This document shows positions 27,326 through 36,388 of a DNA stretch of 64,000 bases, one piece after another. The first letter of the stretch is position 1. Each line of letters starts with the position of its first letter. The notes beneath the pieces were generated by a model, which worked only from the letters and a program-made list of their open reading frames with translations, was not told the origin of the DNA and did no database searches. This DNA comes from Blastococcus sp. CT_GayMR16. GTDB lineage: Bacteria; Actinomycetota; Actinomycetes; Mycobacteriales; Geodermatophilaceae. Position numbers and translations under genes: made by a program. The DNA lies in contig NZ_SPQK01000019.1 in NCBI RefSeq assembly GCF_004570875.1, forward strand, positions 31,864-95,863, given 5' to 3'.

Positions 27326-28308
27326 AGCGCCACCGCCGGCTCGGGGGCGGTGACGCCCAGCTGCGGAAGGACGTGCTCGCCGAACGCGTCCAGGAAACCC
27401 CGCTGCTCGACGCCGACGTGGTGCAGGTAGATCTCGTCGAAGCCGAGATCGGCGTACTCGGCGAGCCAGGCGGCGTGCTCGGCGAGGTCGCTCGACACCC
27501 GGACCACCTTCGCGACGTCCGCCGGGGTCACGTGGACGCTGGCCAGGTCGAAGGCCTCCGGGGTGTCGAGGTCCCAGCACAGCGGCGGCGGGAAGACGTT
27601 GCTGTGCCACTCCTCGAACGCCATCGCCAGCGCCCGGTCGGGGTCGGGGTCGTAGGAGACGTGCACCTGGATCACGAGCTTCCCGCGGCCACCGGCGTCG
27701 CGGTAGGCGGCGACCATCTCGCGCAGGGTGTCGTGCGGCTGGTTGATGGTGACCAGCCCGTCGGCCCACTCCGCGCCGCGGCGGGCCGTGGCGACGGTCA
27801 CCGCGGGCGCGATGAGCGCCGGCGGCTGCTCGGGCAGCGTCCAGATCTTCGCCCGGTCGACGGTGACCAGCCCGTCGTGGGTCACCTCCTCACCGGCCAG
27901 CAGCGCGCGGATCACGTCCACGCATTCGCGGAGGCGGGCATCGCGCTGGTCCTTGCGGGGCCACTTGTCGCCGGTGATGTGTTCGTTCATCGCCTCGCCG
28001 CTGCCCAGGGCCACCCAGAACCTGCCGGGGAACATCGCCCCCAGGGTGGCGATCGCCTGGGCGACGATCGCCGGGTGGTAGCGCTGCCCCGGAGCGTTGA
28101 CCGCCCCGAACGGCAGGGACGTCGTGGCCAGCGCGGCGCCCAGCCACGACCACGCGAAACCCGAGTGGCCCTGCCGGGAGTTCCAGGGGGCGAAGTGGTC
28201 GGAGCACATCGCCGCGGTGAAGCCCACCTCCTCGGCGTGCCGGACGGCGTCCAGCAGCTGGGCGGGGTGGACCTGCTCGTGCGAGTTGTGGAATCCGATC
28301 ACCGGCAT
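27322..28308 (-). CDS. LLM-class flavin-dependent oxidoreductase (TIGR03885-like)
   Basis: The 328-residue protein has the luciferase-like monooxygenase barrel, beginning MPVIGFHNSHEQVHPAQLL, with SDHFAPWN, HPAIVAQAIATL, WVALGSGEAMNEHI and EWADGLVTINQP. The sequence resembles the non-F420 flavinoid oxidoreductase family found next to trehalose synthases, which fits its coupled GH13 neighbour. The substrate is unknown. It starts at ATG 28308, and its stop overlaps the GH13 start. Confidence 0.82.
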   Translation of the reverse strand: MPVIGFHNSHEQVHPAQLLDAVRHAEEVGFTAAMCSDHFAPWNSRQGHSGFAWSWLGAALATTSLPFGAVNAPGQRYHPAIVAQAIATLGAMFPGRFWVALGSGEAMNEHITGDKWPRKDQRDARLRECVDVIRALLAGEEVTHDGLVTVDRAKIWTLPEQPPALIAPAVTVATARRGAEWADGLVTINQPHDTLREMVAAYRDAGGRGKLVIQVHVSYDPDPDRALAMAFEEWHSNVFPPPLCWDLDTPEAFDLASVHVTPADVAKVVRVSSDLAEHAAWLAEYADLGFDEIYLHHVGVEQRGFLDAFGEHVLPQLGVTAPEPAVAL

Positions 28309-28368
28309 GCCGCCATGCCTACCGGGGGCCGGTCGCCGCGGCCATCCGGCCCGAGGCCCGACCGGCGC

Positions 28369-29211
28369 CTACGGGAGCAGCGGCGGCGGAACCGTCGTCC
28401 CGTCGTACAGCGCGGTCAGCGCCTGGTTCCAGGCCGCCTGGGCCTCGGCGCGGACCTCCGCGTACCGCGCGAGCGAGGACTCCCGCCCCACGCCGTCAGC
28501 GCTCAGCAGTGTCCGGGCGGCGTCCGTCCACCGCTGCGTCGCGGCCACCAGGTCCTCGTGGGTACCGGCGCGCCGGCTCCCGTTCGGCGGCACGAATCCG
28601 GCGACGCGGTCACGCACCATGGTCGCGGCGTCGACGGCTGTCCCCACCACGGTGCTCTGGTCGTATCCGTAGTCCTCGCTGCGGACCCCGTCTGCCGTGG
28701 CGTCGATCTCGGCGAAGACGTTGGTGGCGAGCCGCAGCACGGGGTCGACGTCGTTGATGTAGGCGGTGACCGACTCGGCCCGGGCCTGCGCGCCTGCTGC
28801 CTCCTCGGCCGCGTCACGCGCCTCCTGCGCCGCCCGCTCCTCCTGCTCCTTCGCCTCCTGAGCGGCGAACTCCTGGGCAACCGGGGAGCCGGCGGGCAGC
28901 AGGTCGACCGTCCGGCGCTCGTCGCGCTTTCCCACCTGGAAGGCGACCGTCTCATCCAGGGCCACCGATGCGCCGGCGGCCGGGTCGGATTCCAGGACGA
29001 CCCAGTTGGCGTCGCGGATGATCGCCCGCTCGTCGAAGGCGTCGCTGTCGTCGAACTCCTCGAATCCGAGCTCCTCGAGCACCCGGTGCGCCTCGTCCAG
29101 GGGCAGGCCGACGACGTCGGGAAGACGCACCTGCTCGGCGGCGCACCCCGACATCAGGGCCAGCACGGACAGGAGCAGGGTCAGGAACAGGCCTGTGGAA
29201 CGCGATCTCAC
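28369..29211 (-). CDS. PASTA-domain lipoprotein
   Basis: The 280-residue protein has a lipoprotein signal (LLLSVLALMSGC). One PASTA domain follows at about residues 27-95: VRLPDVVGLPLDEAHRVLEELG, then VLESDPAAGASVALDETVAF. A helical Ala/Glu-rich segment (EQEERAAQEARDAAEEA, near 120-145) is followed by an unassigned helical domain. PASTA domains bind peptidoglycan or beta-lactams; a cell-wall or sensing role is inferred. It is preceded by a hairpin terminator. Confidence 0.82.
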   Translation of the reverse strand: MRSRSTGLFLTLLLSVLALMSGCAAEQVRLPDVVGLPLDEAHRVLEELGFEEFDDSDAFDERAIIRDANWVVLESDPAAGASVALDETVAFQVGKRDERRTVDLLPAGSPVAQEFAAQEAKEQEERAAQEARDAAEEAAGAQARAESVTAYINDVDPVLRLATNVFAEIDATADGVRSEDYGYDQSTVVGTAVDAATMVRDRVAGFVPPNGSRRAGTHEDLVAATQRWTDAARTLLSADGVGRESSLARYAEVRAEAQAAWNQALTALYDGTTVPPPLLP

Positions 29212-29232
29212 GCGCGCACCGTAAGGAGGACT

Positions 29233-29261
29233 TCGCCGCCGTCCCGGTTGGACGGCGGCGA
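29233..29261 (-). terminator. 12-bp perfect hairpin terminator
   Basis: TCGCCGCCGTCC (29233-29244) and its reverse complement (29250-29261) form a perfect 12-bp stem with a CGGTT loop. It lies 38 bases beyond the hydrolase stop and upstream of the PASTA lipoprotein gene. Confidence 0.75.
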
Positions 29262-29299
29262 CACGTGACGCCAGTGACGGACGCGGGCGCTGTGGCCAG

Positions 29300-29953
29300 T
29301 CAGCCGAGCAGGTCGGCGATCAGCACGGGGTGGTTCGCGATGTCGAGGTGCGCCCCCGCCAGCCCGCCGTGCACCGGCCATCCGCGGCGGCGCGCCTCGA
29401 CGGCCGCGTCGTCGTAGGCCGGTGAGAGCTGGAGGTAGCGGGCGCCGTCCTCCGGCCAGGTCCCCGGCACCGGGACAGCGACGTCGTAGAAGTCGCCCGG
29501 GAGCTCGTGCCCGTCCGCCTCGATCGCTGCCCGGACGCCGGCGTCGGGCACCAGCTCCACGAGCGCGTCGGGGCCCCACCACGTCGTCCAGTCGGCGATG
29601 CGCCCGTTCCGGACCAGACCGGCCACCCGCGCCCGGATGTCGTCGTCCGCCTCGGTCGCCCCGGAGGGCGCCGGTATGAGCGCGTCGACCCAGACGACCT
29701 GCCGGGCGCCGACCTCGGCCGCCACGGCGGGCAGCGTCACCCCGGCGCCGGAGAACCCGAGGACCGCATCGGCCGGCCCGGCGGCCGCGGCCAGACGCAC
29801 CCACCGCTCCGGCCAGCCATCCGCCTCGGCGACGGCCGCGCGCAGATCGGGGACGTGCACGGTGGCGCCGCGCCGGCTCAGCTCCTCGGCGAGCGGCCCC
29901 AGGATCGCGGGGCCGAGCAGTGGAGGATGGACCAGCAGCCAGTCGGTGGCCAT
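29300..29953 (-). CDS. Alpha/beta hydrolase family protein
   Basis: The 217-residue protein begins with WLLVHPPLLGPAILGPLAEEL, like the oxyanion-side HG motif of alpha/beta hydrolases, and has the nucleophile-elbow-like AVLGFSGAGVTLPAVAAEVG near residue 65, with Ser in G-F-S-G-A-G. The C-terminal GAHLDIANHPVLIADLL provides a possible catalytic His. The substrate is unknown. The ATG at 29953 overlaps the LysE stop, so they are coupled. Confidence 0.75.
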   Translation of the reverse strand: MATDWLLVHPPLLGPAILGPLAEELSRRGATVHVPDLRAAVAEADGWPERWVRLAAAAGPADAVLGFSGAGVTLPAVAAEVGARQVVWVDALIPAPSGATEADDDIRARVAGLVRNGRIADWTTWWGPDALVELVPDAGVRAAIEADGHELPGDFYDVAVPVPGTWPEDGARYLQLSPAYDDAAVEARRRGWPVHGGLAGAHLDIANHPVLIADLLG

Positions 29954-30579
29954 CAGCGGGGAAGCGCCAGCTTGATCCCGAACCCGACGAGCGTCGTGCC
30001 GGTGACGCCGTCGATCGCCCGGACCGTCGCCGGGCGGCGCAGCCGGCGCCCCAGAGCCGTGGCCAGCGTGATCAGCACGGCGAACCAGACCACCGAGATG
30101 AGCGCGTGCACGCCGGCGAGCAGCAGGCCGACGGCCAGTGGGTCGCTGCCCGAGGGCAGGAACTGCGGCAGCAGTGCGACGTAGAAGACGCCCACCTTGG
30201 GATTGAGCAGGTTGGTCGCGAGTCCCTGCCGCGCCGCCCGCCACGGTGAGCTGTCCGTGGTGCCGTCCGGCTCGACCCCGGCGGTGCCCCGGACCGCGCG
30301 GACCAGCAGGCGCAGGCCGAACCAGACGAGGTAGGCGGCGCCCGCGTAGCGCAGGACGTCGTAGGCGAGCTGCGACGCGGTGAGCAGCGCCGAGACGCCG
30401 ACGGCGGCGGCGGCGCCCCAGACGAACAGCCCGGCCACGATGCCCGCGGCGGTCGCGGCCGCATCGCGACGGCTGCGCGTCAGGGCCGCCCGCAGCACCA
30501 GGGCCGTGTCGAGCCCGGGCGTGAGGGTGAGCGCCAGCGCCACGACGGCGAAAGCCGCGACCGCGGTGCCGAGGCTCAT
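29953..30579 (-). CDS. LysE/RhtB family amino-acid exporter
   Basis: The 208-residue permease has six predicted membrane helices. The family signature LALTLTPGLDTALVLRAALT at about residues 15-34 and TNLLNPKVGVFYVALLPQFL at about 120-140 (N-P-K/G-x-x-x-F) are both clear. It likely exports an amino acid or analogue. The ATG at 30579 lies just before the merR pseudogene's end. It is coupled with the hydrolase gene. Confidence 0.88.
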   Translation of the reverse strand: MSLGTAVAAFAVVALALTLTPGLDTALVLRAALTRSRRDAAATAAGIVAGLFVWGAAAAVGVSALLTASQLAYDVLRYAGAAYLVWFGLRLLVRAVRGTAGVEPDGTTDSSPWRAARQGLATNLLNPKVGVFYVALLPQFLPSGSDPLAVGLLLAGVHALISVVWFAVLITLATALGRRLRRPATVRAIDGVTGTTLVGFGIKLALPR

Positions 30580-30583
30580 CCGT

Positions 30584-31219
30584 TCATGATGCCGCGCGCA
30601 GTGCGGCGATCCACCACTGCACCGCCGGCACCGACGGCTCGAACGTCGGCCGGCCGTGAAGCATCCCGAGCAGCTGCCAGTACCGCTCGACGCGGGCGTC
30701 GGTGAAGGTGGCCAGCCGGTCGGCCAGCACCGCCCGACGGTCCGGGATCGCCGCGCGACCGTCGTCCAGCAGGTCGGCGACCAGCCGCTCAGCCGCAGGA
30801 CTCCCGGCGACCACTCCGTCGGCCAGCGCGGCGCCCCAGCGTCTGCATCCGGCCGGCGTCCAGACCGGTCGCGTCGGGCTCCTCCGGAGACGGCTCCTCC
30901 GGGAGCTCCGCCGGCAACGTACGCATCCCGGCGGCGATGCCGGCCCCCCGGGGCGTCGTCGGGTACGCCGGCGAACACGCGCTCCACGAACTCGTCGATC
31001 ATCTGCTGCCGCTCACGGGCGGACAGCGTGGCCAGGTCGTGCACGATCCGCATCTCCTCAGCGGTCGATCCCACGGTCGCGACGTGCTGCAGCAGGGTCC
31101 GTCGCAGCCGCAGCAGCCGGATCTCGGCGTCCAGTGCCCGTACGTGCTCGGCCGCGACCTCGCGCACCGCGCGGCGCCGGGCGAGCAGCGGCCAGCGCTC
31201 CGATGGTCAGGTGCTCCAC
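30584..31219 (-). pseudogene. Decayed MerR-family transcriptional regulator
   Basis: The remnants read in order [10 protein letters not shown] (MerR-type start, GTG 31219 with GGAGGG upstream), then directly [18 protein letters not shown] ... [18 protein letters not shown] and [19 protein letters not shown] (effector half). Further parts are [18 protein letters not shown] and, in a third frame, [20 protein letters not shown]. About 70 residues of the helix-turn-helix domain are missing after GALA, with a frame change at the junction. Two further single-base insertions (near the G-run at about 30943 and near 30836) break the frame. It is a broken gene, or contains errors, and could not bind DNA as it stands. 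Confidence 0.75.
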
Positions 31220-31298
31220 GACGACGACGATGCACCCTCCAGTCGCTGGAAGGTCAAGCGCTGCCAGCGATCTGCGGTCGGCAGGTGAGACTGGTCCC

Positions 31299-33774
31299 GT
31301 GCTGCCACCGCCCGGGACGCCGGGGACCGACCTTCCGGTCCGTTCCGCGCTCCCCGCGCTGGCGGACGCGCTGTCCGCCACCGGGTGCGCCGTGCTCGTG
31401 GCGCCGCCCGGCACCGGGAAGACGACGCTGGTGCCGCTCGCCCTGGCCGGCGCTCTGCCGGGCCGCATCGTCGTCGCCGAGCCGCGTCGGGTCGCCGCCC
31501 GCGCCGCCGCGCGGCGGATGGCCGCGCTGATCGGTGAGGCCGTCGGCGGACGGGTCGGTTACAGCGTGCGCGGGGACAGCCGGCGCAGCGCCGCGACCCA
31601 TCGAGGTGGTCACGACGGGCCTGCTCGTCCGACGGCTGCAGGCGGACCCGGAGCTGTCCGGGGTGGACGCCGTCGTCCTGGACGAATGCCATGAACGGCA
31701 CCTGGACACCGACCTCGCGCTCGCCTTCTGTCTCGACGTCCGGGCGACGCTGCGTCCGGACCTGCAGCTGCTCGCCATGTCGGCCACGGCCCAGGCGCAG
31801 CGGCTGGCCGCCCTGCTCGGCGGGGACGGCACCCCGGCCCCGGTCGTCGAGACCACCGGTGCACTGCACGACGTCGACGTCGTGTGGGCACCGCCGTCCA
31901 CGCAGGTCGACCCACCGCACGGCCTCCGGGTCGATCCGCAGCTGCTCACGCACGTCGCCGGGACCGTCCGCCGGGCGCTGGCCGAGCAGTCCGGCGACGT
32001 GCTGGTCTTCCTGCCCGGTGCCGGCGAGATCGGCACCGTCGCCGGGCGGCTGAGCGGGGCCGACGCCGACGTCCTGCCGCTGCACGGCCGGCTCCCGGCC
32101 GCGACGCAGGACGCCGCGCTCCAGGCCGGGCTCCGCCGCCGGGTCGTCCTGGCCACCGCCCTGGCGGAGAGCAGCCTGACCGTGCCGGGCGTCCGCGTCG
32201 TCGTCGACGCCGGCCTCTCCCGGGTGCCGCGGGCCGACCTCGCCCGGGGGCTGGGTTCGCTGGTGACCGTGCGCGCCTCACGGGCGGCGGTCACCCAGCG
32301 CGCCGGGCGGGCCGGCCGGGAAGGACCGGGCGCGGTCTACCGCTGCTGGACCGCAGCCGAGCACGATCGGCTCCCCGCTCATGACGAGCCGGAGGTCGCC
32401 ACCGCCGACCTCACGGCCTTCGCACTCGAGCTGGCCGGCTGGGGTGCGCCCGGCGGCCGTGGCCTCGCGCTCCTCGATACTCCCCCACCAGCCGCCCTGC
32501 TCGTCGCCGAGCAGACCCTGCGCAGCCTCGGCGCGGTGGACGACGAAGGCCGCGCGACCGCACGGGGACGGGCGCTGACCGCGGTCGGGGTCCACCCACG
32601 GCTGGCCCGCGCCCTGCTCGACGGTGCACCGCTGGTCGGCCGACGCCGGGCGGCCGAGGTCGTCGCACTGCTCTCCGCCGACCTGTCCTTCCGCAGCGAC
32701 GACCTGGGCGCCTCCTGGCGGGGCCTGCGCGACGGATCCGACCGCGGCGCCACCGCCCGCTGGCGGGAGGAGGTGGCCCGGCTCGAACGAGCCGCCCCCG
32801 AGGCCACCGCCCCTCGCCTGCCCGACGACACCGCCGCCGGCCTGGTGGTCGGGTTGGCACATCCCGAACGGCTGGCCCGGCGCCGGCCGGGTGGCACCGG
32901 CACCTACCTCATGGCCGCCGGAACCGGCGCCGAGCTCTCCCCCGGGACGGCGCTGACCGGGGCCCCGTGGCTGGCGGTCGCCGTCGCCGACCGATCCCCC
33001 GGCCGCCGGGACGCGCGGGTGCGTGCGGCCGTCGCGATCGACGAGGCCACCGCGCTGGAGGCCGGCACCGCGCAGCACCTGGAGCGCGACGAGGTGACCT
33101 GGCGCAACGGCGACGTGGCCGGCGCCCGCGTGACGCGGCTCGGCGCGATCGTGCTGGCCGAGCGGCCACTGGCCCGGCCGGACCCGGCCGCTGTGGCCGC
33201 CGCCGTGGCCGACGGCCTGCGCCTCGAGGGGCTGGGACTCCTGAACTGGACACCTGCGGCACGCGATCTGCGGGCACGCCTGGCCGCGGCCCACGCCGGC
33301 CTCGGGAGTCCGTGGCCGGCCGTCGACGACGAGGCCCTGCTCGCCGCCATCGACGTGTCGGGCGCCCGCAACCGCGCCGACCTCCGGCGCCTCGACGTCG
33401 TCGGTGCACTGCGCGCGCTGGTCCCGTGGCAGGTCGCCGGTGAGCTCGACGTCGTCGTGCCCGGACGGATCGAGGTCTCGACGGGCTCCCGGATCCGGAT
33501 CGACTACGCGGACCCGGATGTCCCGACGCTCTCGGTGCGGGTGCAGGAGGTGTTCGGCTGGGCACAGGCACCGCTGGTCGCCGGTCGTCCCCTGCGGCTG
33601 CAACTGCTCTCCCCCGCGCAGCGGGTCGTCGCCACGACCGCGGACCTCGCCGGTTTCTGGGTGACCGGCTACCCCGCCGTCCGCAGCGAGCTGCGCGGCC
33701 GCTATCCCCGTCACCCGTGGCCCGAGGATCCGGCTGTGGCATCGGCGACAAAGCGTGCCCGCCCGCGGACCTGA
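31299..33774 (+). pseudogene. hrpB: ATP-dependent helicase HrpB, frameshifted
   Basis: The gene encodes a complete HrpB-like helicase but in two frames. The first frame (GTG 31299) has [19 protein letters not shown] (Walker A) and [16 protein letters not shown]. The second contains [24 protein letters not shown] (DEAH motif), SATAQAQRLAALLGG and QRAGRAGREGPG. The switch occurs near 31600, where [14 protein letters not shown] runs into IEVVTTG; two bases appear missing. Without readthrough it gives a ~100-residue stub lacking the motor. A sequencing error is possible. The function is an RNA/DNA helicase. Confidence 0.75.
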
Positions 33775-33811
33775 CGCTGCAGGCTTTCCCCGGCCCGGCG
33801 AGGATCCTCGG

Positions 33812-35650
33812 GTGACACCGACACCGACCACCGACGAGTGGGGCATCGACGCGAGCTGGCTGGACGCGCTGGACAAGGAGCACTCCGTCGCCCAGGCCAC
33901 CATCGACCGGCTGCGCGAGGTGATCGGCACTCCCCCGGCCGACCTCGACGATCGCGCGCCGATCGTCGCCCGGCCCGGTGATGCCCTGGAGCTCGACAAG
34001 GCCGACGTCGTCTGCGAGGACGGCGAGGTGCGCTCCATCGACGGCGAGCTGCCGGCCGACTTCCCGCTCGGCTACCACTGGCTGCAGACCGCCGAGGGCC
34101 GCCGCCGCCGGCTGATCGTCTCGCCCGGCCGGTGCTGGCTGCCCGACGACCGCGCCTGGGGCTGGGCCGTGCAGCTCTACGCGACCCGCAGCCGGGCGAG
34201 CTGGGGCATCGGCGACCTCGCCGACCTCCGCGCTGTCCGCCGGATGGCCGCCGACCAGGGTGCCGGCTTCGTGTTGATCAACCCCCTGCACGCGGTCGCG
34301 CCGACGGCCGGGCAGGAGGCCAGCCCCTACCTGCCGGCCACCCGCCGCTTCCGGAACCCCATCTACCTGCGGATCTCCGAGGTGCCCGGCGCCGACGGGG
34401 TCGACATCGAGGACGACGCCGGCCGGGCGCTGTCGGAAGGCCCGCTGATCGACCGCGACGCCATCTGGGCCCGCAAGCGCGAGGTGCTGATGCGCGTCTT
34501 CTTCGCCCACGGTGGCGGCGAGGCGTTCGCCCGGTGGCGTGAGGAGCGGGGGCAGACGCTCCAGGACTGGGCGACCTGGGCCGCGATCGCCGAGGAACAC
34601 GGCGGTGACTGGCACACCTGGCCCGAGGAGCTGCGCCGTCCCCAGGGCCCGGAGCTCGCCCGCTACGTGGAGCAGCACGGCGCCGTCGTCGCCTTCCACG
34701 CCTGGCTGCAGTGGGCGCTGGACCTGCAGTTCACCGCCGCCACCGGCGACATGACCGTGATCCAGGACCTGCCCATCGGGGTCGCCGGGGGCGGTGCGGA
34801 CGCCTGGGCCTGGCAGGAGGTGCTCGCCGAGGGCGTCAGCGTCGGCGCACCCCCGGACGCGTTCAACTCCCAGGGCCAGGACTGGGGCTCACCGCCGCTG
34901 ACCCCCTGGCGGCTGAGGGACGCGGACTACGAGCCGTTCATCCAGTCGATCCGCGCGACGATGGCCGGCGCCGGCGGGCTGCGCATCGACCACGTGATGG
35001 GTCTCTTCCGGCTCTGGTGGGTGCCCTCCGGCGGGTCGGCGGCCGAGGGCGCCTACGTCCGCTATCCGTCGGAGGACCTGCTCGACATCGTGGCGCTGGA
35101 GAGCACCCGCGCGCAGGCGCTCGTCGTCGGCGAGGACCTCGGCACGGTGGAGGACGGCGTCCGCGAGGCCATGGCCGAGCACGGCATCCTGTCCTACCGG
35201 CTGCTCTGGTTCGAGGACGACACCCCCGCCGAGTGGCCGGCCGAGGCCATGGCCGCCATCACCACGCACGATCTGCCGACCGTCGCCGGCCTCTGGACCG
35301 GAAAGGACGTCGAGGAGCAGCGCGAACACGGCACCGGGACCGACGAGGAGCTCGAACGCGGCCGGACGTCGCTGCTGGCGCACCTGCCCAGGCTGCCTCG
35401 GAACACCCCCACCGAGGAGGCGGTGGAGCACGCGCACCGCCTCCTCGGTGGGGCTCCCTCCATGCTGCTGTCGGCGACGCTGGACGACGCGATCGGCGAG
35501 CTGCGGCGGCCCAACATGCCCGGCGCCGGCGACCGGCCCAACTGGTCGCTGCCCCTTCCGGTGCTCGTCGAGGACCTGCCCGGCCATCCGTTGCTCCGCA
35601 CGATCGCGCGCACCCTCGCGGACGGCGTCACAGGCGGTCGCACCGACTGA
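33812..35650 (+). CDS. malQ: 4-alpha-glucanotransferase (amylomaltase)
   Basis: The 612-residue GH77 enzyme shows RASWGIGDLADLRAV, FVLINPLHAVAP, LRIDHVMGLFRLWWVP (nucleophile Asp), VVGEDLGTVEDGV (acid Glu) and TTHDLPTVAGLWTG (third Asp). It transfers glucan segments between alpha-1,4-glucans in the cytoplasm. Start is GTG 33812. An 18-bp perfect inverted repeat lies within the coding region at 35407-35453, encoding TPTEEAVEHAHRLLGGAP. It runs in the same direction as hrpB, 37 bases downstream. Confidence 0.92.
   Translation: MTPTPTTDEWGIDASWLDALDKEHSVAQATIDRLREVIGTPPADLDDRAPIVARPGDALELDKADVVCEDGEVRSIDGELPADFPLGYHWLQTAEGRRRRLIVSPGRCWLPDDRAWGWAVQLYATRSRASWGIGDLADLRAVRRMAADQGAGFVLINPLHAVAPTAGQEASPYLPATRRFRNPIYLRISEVPGADGVDIEDDAGRALSEGPLIDRDAIWARKREVLMRVFFAHGGGEAFARWREERGQTLQDWATWAAIAEEHGGDWHTWPEELRRPQGPELARYVEQHGAVVAFHAWLQWALDLQFTAATGDMTVIQDLPIGVAGGGADAWAWQEVLAEGVSVGAPPDAFNSQGQDWGSPPLTPWRLRDADYEPFIQSIRATMAGAGGLRIDHVMGLFRLWWVPSGGSAAEGAYVRYPSEDLLDIVALESTRAQALVVGEDLGTVEDGVREAMAEHGILSYRLLWFEDDTPAEWPAEAMAAITTHDLPTVAGLWTGKDVEEQREHGTGTDEELERGRTSLLAHLPRLPRNTPTEEAVEHAHRLLGGAPSMLLSATLDDAIGELRRPNMPGAGDRPNWSLPLPVLVEDLPGHPLLRTIARTLADGVTGGRTD
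35407..35453. repeat. 18-bp perfect inverted repeat inside malQ
   Basis: The arms at 35407-35424 and 35436-35453 are exact reverse complements of 18 bp with an 11-base spacer. The stem is in frame in the C-terminal part of malQ, so it is intragenic and could affect transcription or mRNA stability. Confidence 0.8.
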
Positions 35651-35666
35651 TCCGCTGCGGGTGTCG

Positions 35667-35682
35667 TCGAACACTTGTTCGA
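35667..35682. promoter_or_regulatory. SOS box (LexA-binding site)
   Basis: TCGAACACTTGTTCGA is a perfect match to the actinobacterial LexA box TCGAAC-N4-GTTCGA with fully symmetric arms. It lies 22-34 bases before the possible starts of the small gene that follows, in the position of an operator over the promoter. Confidence 0.85.
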
Positions 35683-35715
35683 CGGCCGTGCGACACTTCG
35701 ACCGTGGCCGGCGGG

Positions 35716-36021
35716 ATGACTCCAGGGCGAGGGGGACGCTCCCTCGGCGAGCGGGCGGCGGCCTCCGGCGTGCGTGCGGACGTGCCGGCCGCCGCCCCGG
35801 CCTCTGGCGCGTCCTACGCCGCCGCAGGCGACGGCGGGGAGGGCCGGCACTGCTGGGTGCGGGATCCACCGGAGTTCCCCGGGACGTGGCCGGGCCTGCT
35901 CGTCGAGTGGCGGCAGCGCGGCGGCGGGTGGCAGGGCCGGGTCGCCTACACCGTGACCGGCCCGCACGGCCCGGTGCTCGTGGAGTCGTGGCTGCCCGCG
36001 GCCCGCCTCGAGCCCCGCTGA
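35716..36021 (+). CDS. Small hypothetical protein under a LexA box
   Basis: The product has 101 residues from ATG 35716 (105 from GTG 35704). The conserved half is GRHCWVRDPPEFPGTWPGLL, VEWRQRGGGWQGRVAYTV and VLVESWLPAARL. Similar short proteins, from memory, are conserved among actinobacteria near SOS mutagenesis genes (dnaE2/imuB), but I cannot assign a function. The perfect SOS box 35667-35682 predicts DNA-damage induction. No dnaE2 or imuB gene is present here, so this copy stands alone. The N-terminal 40 residues are low-complexity. Confidence 0.7.
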   Translation: MTPGRGGRSLGERAAASGVRADVPAAAPASGASYAAAGDGGEGRHCWVRDPPEFPGTWPGLLVEWRQRGGGWQGRVAYTVTGPHGPVLVESWLPAARLEPR

Positions 36022-36058
36022 GCGATTAGGGGCAGGCGGCGGCGGCTATGGGCTTCCC

Positions 36059-36259
36059 ATGACCGAACCGGATGACCGCCCCACCCTCGACGACGTCATC
36101 GAGCCCGGGGAGCACCCCACCCGCGACCGCACGCAGCACGCGAAGGACCCCCACCCGAGCGACGAGGTGCTCGAGCACCGGACCGAGCTGGAGCGTCAGG
36201 CAGTGGGGTCCGACGACGCCGATCCGGCCGGCGCCGACGAGCACGCCGCGACGGACTGA
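36059..36259 (+). CDS. Small acidic hypothetical protein
   Basis: The 66-residue product is very hydrophilic, with Asp, Glu, His and Arg throughout and no Cys or Trp (PTLDDVIEPGEHPTRDRTQH, HPSDEVLEHRTELERQAVG). It looks intrinsically disordered; similar short acidic proteins occur in many actinobacteria without a known function. It follows the SOS-box gene by 37 bases and ends before a strong hairpin, so it may be cotranscribed with that gene. Confidence 0.6.
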   Translation: MTEPDDRPTLDDVIEPGEHPTRDRTQHAKDPHPSDEVLEHRTELERQAVGSDDADPAGADEHAATD

Positions 36260-36291
36260 CCGCCACCGGCAGGGCGGCGACCGAGGCGGCA

Positions 36292-36339
36292 ATCGCCACG
36301 TCCAGGGACACCCGCACGGGCATCCCTGGACGTGGCGAT
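36292..36339. terminator. 17-bp perfect hairpin between convergent genes
   Basis: The arms at 36292-36308 and 36323-36339 are exact reverse complements around a 14-base loop. It lies between the 66-residue gene and the convergent secreted-protein gene; a bidirectional terminator is likely. Confidence 0.78.
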
Positions 36340-36388
36340 CGAGAAAGCTGCGTTCAGTCCGCTCTCATCCGCGGAATTGTCGTGAACG

